This document shows, one piece after another, positions 54,993 to 64,000 of a DNA stretch of 64,000 nt. The position numbers and the translations under genes were made by a program. Within the stretch, counting starts at the first letter, position 1; every line of letters begins with the position of its first letter. The notes below the pieces were generated by a model. That model saw only the letters and a list, made by a program, of their open reading frames with translations. It was not told the DNA's origin and did not search any database. Origin of the DNA: Oncomelania hupensis (taxonomy: Eukaryota; Mollusca; Gastropoda; Littorinimorpha; Pomatiopsidae); NCBI GenBank assembly GCA_036898135.1, contig CM072526.1:53414399-53478398 (forward strand). The letters are read 5' to 3'.

Positions 54993-54999
54993 GTATTAT
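54920..54999. repeat. (ATT)n microsatellite
   Basis: About 80 bp of ATT triplets with one change near the right end. Confidence 0.96.
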
Positions 55000-55129
55000 T
55001 CACAAAATGCATAATCTTGACAGCTCTAAGTGTGTACAATAAATATACAATAACACACACAAAGTCAAAACGTTGTAACAATGATAATGATAAAGATTCA
55101 AGCAGATAAAAAGTTACAACCATGGAAGG

Positions 55130-55573
55130 CAATGACAGTAGTCAGATCTCAAGAACTATCTAACCTCCCATTCATATCAAAACTCCTTGAAAAGTTTGTC
55201 CTGAAACAGTTAAATGCACATTTTGCTTCCAACAGCCTTCTCTACCCATTTCAGTCTGCCTACCGCTCTGATCCTTCCACTGAAAATGTTCTCGTCCATA
55301 TTTTGTTACTTGCCACTGACTCATGGAAACTTTCCGTTTTCACTCTTCTCGATCTCTCTGCTGCCTATAATACCATCGATCACTTTATCCTCCTCCAAAG
55401 TTTTGAAAACACTTTTGGGATTTCCGACTCTTCACTCAACTAGTTCTCTTCGTATCTTTCTGACACGTCTGACCGTCTCCGTGAACAGTGCCAATTCTTC
55501 TCCTGTCCTACTTACATGTGGTGTTCCTCAAAGCTATGTTCTTGACCCAGTTCTTTTCACTCTGTATACTACC
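55130..55573 (+). pseudogene. CR1/L2-like LINE RT fragment
   Basis: The frame 55130-55443 gives SNLPFISKLLEKFVLKQLNA, FQSAYRSDPSTENVL and LLDLSAAYNTIDHFILL, matching RT blocks 0-A. A stop and frame change near 55441 follow. The 55214 frame then gives TVSVNSANSSPVLLTCGVPQ, the motif B region with GS altered to SY. Similarity ends near 55573. Confidence 0.85.
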
Positions 55574-55919
55574 CCCGTTTTGGCTCCGGGTTTTTCTGTA
55601 TAATTAGTATCCCCACTTTGTGGGTTCGGGCATTAAATAGAATAGACCCAACGTTTCCCGGCGTGTCGTAAGAGGCGACTAACAGGGGTGATGTTAGCAC
55701 GGCATCACTGGGCGAAAGACACAGAAGTCACCGGCCATGGCGGAGGAACCTCACGTTACTGCAGGTTCAACGACTACGTGCTCAGGGCCAAGGCGAGAAA
55801 CACTGTATTCGTGGATTTTGGCTGTGGCCAACAGCCTGGAGAGGATTGGGCACCGCCATGTCTTTTTTGCCCAAGACACACTACATGATGACACGTGCTG
55901 TAAACAATAACCAGAGGGT
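55574..55919. other. Repeat-like spacer
   Basis: The first ~60 bp (CCGGGTTTTTCTGTATAATT, ATCCCCACTTTGTGG) resemble the 5' end of the dispersed ~575-bp repeat. GTGTCGTAAGAGGCGACTAA follows at about 55663. No gene was recognised. Confidence 0.45.
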
Positions 55920-57356
55920 GTGCACAATACTCTTTTAAAATTTGCAAGAGGGGTTTCGTGCAAACTAAGACTGAAGTTATTTCCAATAATGGAAATAGAA
56001 AAGATTCGCTGGTTAGGCCAGTTTTGGATGACAGCGAGGACCAGACTACCATCTCACATTTACCGACATCTCTGTCTTCTTGGTATTCAACGGCGTCCTT
56101 CGACGAGGCGCGGGACTAGAGCCGGGCGCCTGTGTCATCAAAGGCGTGACATTCCTCCTGTAACTCTTATACCTCCTGACACACAGCCTACTTCTGCAAA
56201 CTTTTCACCTCATCGGTCCCTCAACCATGGTCATCCCAGTCGTGATTCATGTATTGTACTGAGCTCTGGCCACACACAGAAAGGCAATATCATTGCCATC
56301 AACGTCCGCCAGAGGCTTGATGATCAGCTGCGAGTGAGCCACTTTAACTGCCAGTCAGTGGGGCCCATGTGCAAAGAGAAGCGCACCAGAATCGTCGAGT
56401 TCGTGAGGGACGAGCGCGTTGACGTCATCTTTCTGACTGAGACTTGGTTGAGGTCGGCGGGCGATGACGCCAAGTGCGCCGACCTCACCCCACCCGGTTA
56501 CTACCTCAAGTCTTTCCCGCGTGCCTCGCGGGGCTGCGGTCTTGCCGTCATCTATCGCGATCACCTCCCCGTAACACTCACCTCCACCTTCCCATTCGAA
56601 CACTCCAGCCTTGAACTCCTTCAACTTACCATCAGCGCTCCCACTCCTGTCCACATATCATCAAGTTTTTAGACGATGCCGCAGTAGTGGACACTTAATT
56701 CCGACTCGGCCACAAGCTTTGAGAGGAGTGTGGTTGACTTCGTCACCTGGTGCAAAGGTAACCATCTGGAGCTCAATGTCGGCAAAACGAAAGAGATGTT
56801 GGTGGATTTTAGAAGGAATCGGACAGATGTGGCTGCACTTCACCTCAGAAATCAAACTGTAGAGAGAGTGGAACAATACAAATACCTTGGGACCATGATT
56901 GACCACAAGCTTTCTTTCACAGCTAATGCCGAAATGATATTTAAGAAATGCAGGCAGTGTATGTACATTTTGTATCAACTCCGATCTCTTCTGGTTTCGC
57001 AGAGCATACTTGAAAATTGTTATCGTGCCTACGTGGAATCAGTTCTTACGTTTTCATTCATTTGCTGGTTTCAGTCTCTCAGTGTCAAAAGTAGGAATTC
57101 CTTGAACCGTATTACCAATACCTGCAGCAAAATCATTGGTAAAAAGCAGACACCTCTGTGTGAATTGTTTCAGAGAAGGGCCCTAGTCAAAGCCATCAGC
57201 ATCAAGGACGATTCCACCCACCCTCTCTCTTCTTGGTTTAAAATTCTACCTTCTGGGAAACGCCTCAGGAGCCTTAAGACCCGCACAGTACGTTACCGAT
57301 CCAGTTTTCTCCCCTCTGCCGTGGCCTTGATCAACTCAAACCTGACGCGCTGATGG
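55920..57356 (+). pseudogene. CR1/Rex-like LINE with internal deletion
   Basis: The upstream part (55920-56660) encodes a leader and the start of an APE-type endonuclease: HFNCQSVGPMC, VDVIFLTETWLR, GCGLAVIYRDHL. At about 56655-56665 it jumps straight to RT motif C (KFLDDAAVVD), losing the rest of the endonuclease and most of the RT palm. After a stop and a shift, the frame 56730-57353 gives the thumb and C-terminus: HLELNVGKTKEMLVDFRR, QYKYLGTMIDHKLSF, ILPSGKRLRSLKTRT, SSFLPSAVALIN. The frame ends at TGA 57351-57353. The deleted copy cannot encode an active enzyme. Confidence 0.85.
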
Positions 57357-57532
57357 CTCTGCTTGGGGCTCCTTCCTCTTCCTCTTGCTTGTTGTAATCG
57401 GCTCTACAGTGTGTAAGGATGCGTGCGGTTGTGCATGTGTGGTTTGATGAAGCGGAAGGAGGGGAGGGAGGGAGAGTGGGAACCCGAAATTAGGTTACAT
57501 GTGTATATAGACGTATGTATAGTTTTTAAAAT

Positions 57533-58280
<748 letters not shown>

Positions 58281-58296
58281 GTGGGCCATATATCTC

Positions 58297-58831
58297 TCCG
58301 TTCCGCTGACGCTGGTCACCTTTCTGTGCCACGCATCAAGCTGGAGACGTATGGTCGTCGTTCTTTCTCTTTTGCTGCTCCTACACTTTGGAATTCCTTG
58401 CCTCAGCCTCTCCGTGACACTCCTACTCTATCTGCATTCAAATCTAGACTTAAAACACATCTTTTCCATGAACACCTCTTGAAATAAATTCCTGCCCACC
58501 AGCCGTCCTCAACCTCTTTTGTGGTCATTGTACCTTCATCATCATCATCATCGTCGTCATCAGCCTCATCATATCATCGTCACCGTCGTTGTCATCTTCT
58601 TTCTCAGTGTCGTCGTCATCGTCGCTGTTTTCCTCATCTTCGTCGTCGTTGTGGCCCAGGTGTGTTTGGCTGCTTGAGTGTCTGTGCAGGTGTTGTGTTG
58701 TGGTGTCTTTTTGTGCTGATCATAGTAGTTGTTCCATGGCGTTTTTAGCAAATTGCTCGTTTCTGTTTCTGTGTGAAATGCACGTATACTGATAGAGATA
58801 GACAATTTTATTGTGCTTTGTATTTTATTGT

Positions 58832-58862
<31 letters not shown>

Positions 58863-59303
58863 CGTGGGAGACATTGAGAGAGTGGGTGTGTTTGACTATG
58901 TTTTAATACTGTGGTGATAGAGATAGACAATTTTTTATTGTGCTTTGTATTTTATTGTGTGTATGTCTTTGGGTGTGTGAGTGGGTGTGTTTGACTATGT
59001 TTTAATACTGTGGTGATAGAGATAGACAATTTTATTGTGCTTTTGTATTTTATTGTGTGTGTGGTTGTGGTTGTGTGTATGTGTGTGTATGTATGTGTGT
59101 GTGTGTATGCGTGGGAGACATAGAGTGAGTGGGTGTGTTTGACTATATTTTAATACTGTGGTGTTTGGTATTGTGTTTGATGCTTTTATTCTTTTATGTT
59201 CCTTGATTATTTAGTTAAGGCTGGCTGTAACTGCGCTTTGAGCTTCTCCTGAGGGAAAGGCGTAGAATGTTTAAATGAAATAAATTATTATTAATTATTA
59301 TTA
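58297..59303 (+). pseudogene. CR1/L2-like LINE C-terminus and 3' UTR
   Basis: In the frame to 58487: LSVPRIKLETYGRRSFSF, APTLWNSLPQPLRDTPTL and FKSRLKTHLFHEHLLK then stop, a standard L2/CR1 pol terminus. The 3' UTR contains a TCATCG microsatellite, (GT)n and a ~110-bp unit (GTGATAGAGATAGACAATTT) repeated three times at 58790-59160. It ends with a GCGCTTTGAGC / AAATGAAATAAATTATT tail. It may be the missing 3' end of the 55130 fragment family. Confidence 0.82.
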
Positions 59304-59867
59304 TGTGAATGGGAAAAGGAAGAAAGTAATTTATTGTTGTGTAATTGCAGTGTGAATGAATGTTTGATGCATTTTTTGATCATTGGAAATTAAATATTTC
59401 ATCTGCTACATTTTTATTCAAATTAATGTGTGTATGTCTCTGCTCTCGATACAATGTAAACTATTAAAGAATGAATGAACGAAGCAGGATTGCATAAATC
59501 AATGAAGAAGTGAATGAATGCATAATGAAATCATTCTAAACCCCATCATTAATGTTTTTATTATAATTTATTGTATGGATTAAGGCTGAGTTTATTTATT
59601 TATTTTCTTTTTACTTTCTACTTAGTGTCTTCTTATGAATACTTATTCTCTTCCTTAAATGTCCCCCACCAACCCGGTTTGTTTTTCATTTATTATTATG
59701 TTGACCCGAATCGGCTGAAAATTTGGCAACGAACTAAACATGAAATGAGTAATCCGATTTTTTTTCAATAACTAAGGTAAAGAAAACTTGAAAAGAAGAA
59801 GAAGAAGAAAAAGAAGAAAGGAGAAGAAGAAGGACAGAGAGAGAGAGAGGGGGGGGGGAGAGAGGGG

Positions 59868-59909
<42 letters not shown>

Positions 59910-60425
59910 TAAATAAAACTTTTACTGAATGTTTATTTTCACTTTAAACTTTATTACAGCAGATCATTATGCAAAACAAATATGCCAAATATTCTTTTTA
60001 GGTAATTGGCATTTACATGGGTTAAATTGTTTTTTAAATAAAGGTTAAAATCTGTGACATCTAAGGCATTTTAGGCACAACATTACTAGCACCTTAGGTA
60101 TTGAAAAGGGTACTTTCAATGTACATTTTTATGTATTTTGTTTAAGTGCATCTTCCCTATACACCTTTCTCCCTTACCACTCAAGTAAAACAAAAGAAAC
60201 GATTTTCATGCACAAAAAACTTGCATTCTTGTAAAGTAAAAAATATATCAAAATATGGCATGGTAAAATGCAACAAAAAATTCACATTTTACCAAATCAT
60301 TTTCCCCTCGTTTGTTGTAAGTTTTAATTTTATATATGTAACGATTGCTAAATATCTACAGATTATTGAATAAGATGAGATAAAACATTGGTTATAGGGT
60401 AAACCGGACAATAAAATGATTGATT
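59304..60425. other. A/T-rich region with GAA/GA tract
   Basis: A purine tract (GAA then GA and a 9-G run) lies at 59791-59906. No frame here has recognisable homology. Confidence 0.4.
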
Positions 60426-60668
60426 GAATGTAGCGATAAATTGTTTTCAAAAATCCACCCTTTACATTGAACACAAGGAAGATAGTTTTCACGTTTAGCA
60501 TCTTCTACAGAACTTGGGCGCCTGACCACTGTTAGTTCTCCTCGTCCAATCCGCAGCACCTGTAAACACACACACACACACAAAATTTAAAAATAAGAAA
60601 ATTAGTATTGCACTTGGATGCAAACCACCCAAATTTAGGAAGGAAAAATGGAAAAATGGAAAGAAAAT

Positions 60669-60722
<54 letters not shown>

Positions 60723-61404
60723 CTTTTTATTCTCAGGGTGAAGAGTAAGCAGGGGTGCTTCTTTACATCTAGCCCTTGCCCCATTTATAAAGGGATACAT
60801 GAACAATTTACAGTACACGAAAAGTTTTCAGGACATAAACATACAGAGGAACTGAAGCATTCATTCACATTAAAAAAAACAACCCAAGGTAATACTAATA
60901 GTACAAGTTTTTGGAATATAACCATACCGATGAACTGAAGCATACATATGAAAAACAATAGCATGACATCATAATTTATCCAAATACATGTCAGTGTCTA
61001 CAATTCACACACAGACACATTTTAAAGTAAGTGAAGTAAATGATGTAAAATGTGTCCCGACATACGTTTTCCAAAACCTTTGGAGGTAGTTTTTCTGAAC
61101 AAGAAAAAGTCAAGTTAGACCAGTTTACTTCTATGGCCTTAATGATCTAGTGGAAACAAACCAGACAAACCACAACTGAATAAACACAAAACCATTAAAG
61201 TGTGTCCAGCAGATTCCACTGTTTACAGTCTTTCAGGAAAATTACCAAAATATTATTTCTCAGGAATATTAACAAAATTACCGTCATGTGCCATCACCAA
61301 CTCCATCACCGACTCCACCTCCGACTCTGATTCTGGGTCGAACTCAAAGTCAAGCCTTTCATCGTCTGAGCAATCAGGAGGCTGAATTAAAAAAAAAATA
61401 AATA

Positions 61405-61493
<89 letters not shown>

Positions 61494-62267
61494 ATAATAA
61501 TAATAATAATATTAATAATAATATTAATAATAATATTAATAATAATAAAATAAAAATAAAGTATAAACATGCACATTAAAGTTAGACAATAAAGAGTAGC
61601 TCTAATTTTTGTCTGCTGGGCGTTAAAACAGGAGAAAATTTGGCATGTAGCAAGTAGTTTTACTTCACAAGAGTAAGCCAATGTAAATTTAAATGTCATT
61701 GCCGTGAACAATTTTTTTTCTTTCTTGGAGATACATGCATCGATTTGCTGGTAATTGCTTTCTTAGCAAGGACAATGTATCCCTATTGATAGATTAGTAA
61801 AAAATGGTTATCTGAAAGTTTCTGATTCAGAAGAAGAAGAAGAAGAAGATGAAGAAGATGGTGATGATTATGATGATGAGGAGGTGGAGGAGGAGGAGGA
61901 GGAGGGGGAAGAGAAAGCTCCTGCTGCTGACGATGATGATAGAAGAAGAAGAAGAAAAAGATGATGATTATAATGTTGATGATGATGATGATGATGATAA
62001 GGAGGAGGAGGAAAAGGAGAAGGAGGAGGAGGAAGATAAAGCTGCTGGTGCTGCTTCTGCTGCTGACGATGGTGATAGAAGAAGAAGAAGAAGAAGAAGA
62101 AGAAGAAGAAGAAGAAGAAGAAGAAGAAGAAGAAGAAGAAGAAAGTAACTTAACAGACAACAGTAGCCTAGACAACATGTTTCTTACCAACGATTCCATA
62201 GATGTTTCATCACAGGTCTGTGCTGGATTGCCCTTCAACCACTGCTGAACTTTGCATGTACGATCCA
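60426..62267 (-). CDS. Partial multi-exon gene of unknown function with CxxC...H motif
   Basis: Four minus-strand exons can be built with consensus splice sites and consistent phase. Exon A 62267-62188 (DRTCKVQQWLKGNPAQTCDE...) follows TTTACACAG and is followed by GTAAGA. Exon B 61381-61282 is acidic (CSDDERLDFEFDPESESEVE) and follows a T-rich tract and CAG, with GTAATT after it. Exon C 61094-61066 is 29 nt, after TTCTTGTTCAG and before GTATGT. Exon D starts at 60559 after GTTTACAG (VLRIGRGELTVVRRPSS, then YLPCVQCKGWIFENNLSLH). Junction phases A-B 0, B-C 1 and C-D 0 all agree. Exon D carries a Cys-x2-Cys...His pattern that resembles an uncharacterised metazoan family with a YLPCxxCxGF motif; that link is from memory and tentative. 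The 5' exons and the 3' end of exon D are not found. Exon D runs into repeat-like DNA at about 60426, so the gene could be damaged. Confidence 0.6.
60561..60722. repeat. (CA)n and (GA)n microsatellites in an intron
   Basis: (CA)n at about 60565-60581 and (GA)n at about 60673-60721 lie between exons C and D of the partial gene. Confidence 0.93.
61395..61560. repeat. (AAT)n array in an intron
   Basis: About 160 bp of AAT triplets with ATT reversals near 61485 and 61510-61545, between exons A and B. Confidence 0.95.
61830..62145. repeat. GAA / GAT / GAG purine-rich microsatellites in an intron
   Basis: Mixed triplets end in a clean GAA run (62078-62142), between exons A and B of the partial gene. 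Frames across it are artefacts. Confidence 0.95.
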
Positions 62268-62465
62268 CTGTGTAAACAAAGTAAAAAAAAAAAGAAATTT
62301 TATATTTAGGCCTATATTATATATATACAGTGTTACCCTTTTAGTAAGAAGTACAGGGGACTAACATTTTTACTTCTTGCGTGCTATCTCCTCTGTCTCC
62401 AAAGCCTAGATCATTATCTACTCTCAAGGATGTGGTTCGTTTTGCATTATACTAGGCCCCCTATC

Positions 62466-62489
62466 CTCTCTCTCTCTCTCTCTCTCTCT

Positions 62490-62555
<66 letters not shown>

Positions 62556-62690
62556 CTCTCTCTCTCTCTGATGAGCCAGGGCCGGATCAAGGCCTTCAGA
62601 GGGGGGGGGGGGGGGGTATTCCAAATTTGCGACGGGAGGGAGGGGGGAGGGAGGAGAGTACATACATTTTTTTACCGTAGGGTAGTGACA
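62466..62690. repeat. (TC)n tract and G-rich repeat start
   Basis: A TC dinucleotide tract (62466-62568) is followed by CCAGGGCCGGATCAAGG and a 15-G run, similar to 31266 and 51457. This suggests one end of a dispersed DNA element. Confidence 0.75.
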
Positions 62691-64000
62691 AACGAGAATA
62701 AATTATGCACAGCAACTTCGGCTTTTTACCATTGGAAACTATTTCTTCTTTCACTTTTTGATTTAATATAGTTATTAGATTTCTGAAAAAAAAAATGATA
62801 CAAATTCAACACCCCCCTCCTCCTACCTCCCCCCCCCCCAAAAAAAAAGAAGAAAATAAATAAAATAAAATAAAATAAATAAAATGAAATAAAAAATTAC
62901 ATAAATAAATGAAATAATTAGCCTAATTAAATAAAAATAATCCAAAGCAGTAAGTTAAAAAAGCCTTTTGTCACAGCATTGTAATAAACCAATAAACCAA
63001 AGGCAAAGAAAAACTTTTTTTAATAGTCTATTTACACAACAATGTTAGCAACGCAGTACAGTAGGGAGTAGGCCTATATTAAAAGGAATTTTAAATAAAT
63101 ATCACTATTATCTACTGTTCTGATACAGCTTTTTGGTTTATTTCTGTAGATTTAACAAACTGTACGCCTAGTTTATCTTTAAACACCATTCAATTATCAA
63201 CTTTTGAAAGAAAAACTTAGAATTCTGTGATTAATCATAAAGCGTACGATAGTGAAAAAGCGCAAACAAGACTTCTGCTAGGAAAAGCCATTCAGCCAAT
63301 CGGTGTGCCGATTTTCCTGTTAGGTAGGGTAGTGAAAAACAGCTTGATTTACATTAAATGTACAATAAAGTCTCCTCTCTGAAAATCCTTACCGGGAAGA
63401 GAGGGGACTATAAACTGATTAAAAAAAAAAAAATTAAATGTAGTAATATTCCAAACGATACCCGCATAAAAGCAGAAATGAATAATTCATCTGTCATCGG
63501 ATTCCCTAATAAACATTTTCTGTGGAAAATTGAGTGTAAATGATTGTTTGAAAGTTGACCATCGAAAATGGCTGCCACGATTGACAAGCAAAACGTAGGC
63601 CTACAAAACATGTACGAGCCTTTAGCGACTGTGCCCTTTTGAGTTAAAATGAAATGCAGTAGACATAATCTAAATGGCGTTTAAGTATGAACTGTGGCGT
63701 AGACCTTGTTAGAGTTTTAGAGATATACCGAAAAAGTGCCTCGGCTTTTTGCGTGTAGTCTAGTACTGTAGTAGCAAAAATGTCACTTTCCCAAAACAAA
63801 TCACGATTTTTGTTGCGTTGAAAACATCTGCGAAGGTGTCTTCTTTGTCATCAAAATGTAATTGTAGTGCTACAATCCAAGAAGAAGAAGAAGAAGAAGA
63901 AGAAGAAGAAGAAGAAGAAGACTGTAACATTATGCAATGCGTAGTTGAACACGCGTTTACTCATGCACCTAGACCAAACCCCTTAGACTTAGTAAAATAA
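62691..64000. other. A/T-rich, no gene recognised
   Basis: It holds homopolymer runs, AAATA repeats (62830-62940) and a (GAA)n run (63881-63920). Upstream exons of the minus-strand gene could lie here, but no exon with homology was identified. Confidence 0.4.

Noticed and set aside
63818..64000. Short + strand frame with a Glu run at the window end
   Set aside because: The centre is a GAA microsatellite and the rest has no recognised similarity.

Overview
The window looks like animal nuclear DNA, most likely from a lophotrochozoan and probably a mollusc. The signs are intron-split genes, abundant trinucleotide microsatellites, many families of non-LTR (LINE) and Ty3/gypsy-type LTR retrotransposons, and a satellite array. 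There are no bacterial operons, CRISPR arrays or phage genes. The species cannot be fixed from the sequence alone.

Only three pieces look like host genes. (1) 7191-8336 (+) is the first coding exon of an SLC16-type monocarboxylate transporter with an unusually long Ser/Thr/Asn-rich N-terminus. (2) 60426-62267 (-) is a partial multi-exon gene whose exons join in phase, including a 29-nt microexon. (3) 2833-3123 (+) is a broken fragment of an ANL-superfamily acyl-CoA synthetase.

The rest is mobile DNA and simple repeats. 1-6.0 kb: microsatellites, a decayed CR1/L2-like LINE, and an inverted pair of a ~575-bp dispersed repeat. 8.55-16.7 kb: a frameshifted Ty3/gypsy element (gypsy-1) in the transporter intron. 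17.2-27.6 kb: a 60-bp satellite array that resembles the promoter half of 5S rRNA, split by a young, nearly intact gypsy element (gypsy-2, 17645-25688, LTRs identical by eye, 5-bp target duplication) and by a solo LTR. 30.0-48.9 kb: a deep nest in which one solo LTR has been stretched to 17 kb by later insertions: a 3.5-kb foldback element, an RNase H-bearing LINE, a second solo LTR, a third gypsy element (gypsy-3), and a MITE inside that element's gag. 49-55 kb: an inverted pair of RTE-like LINE copies. 55-59 kb: CR1/L2-like LINE pieces. 59-64 kb: the partial gene in AT-rich, microsatellite-rich DNA.

The strongest systematic observation concerns gene order. Gypsy-1 and gypsy-2 encode integrase upstream of reverse transcriptase (gag-PR-IN-RT-RNase H), the order described for Gmr1-type elements and not the usual Ty3/gypsy order. 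Gypsy-3 also has integrase directly after protease, but its RT is missing. Other leads are the 5S-like satellite together with a nearby 5S-headed SINE, the foldback element built from 19-20-bp palindromic units, and a LINE whose 3' tail is shared with the dispersed ~575-bp repeat.
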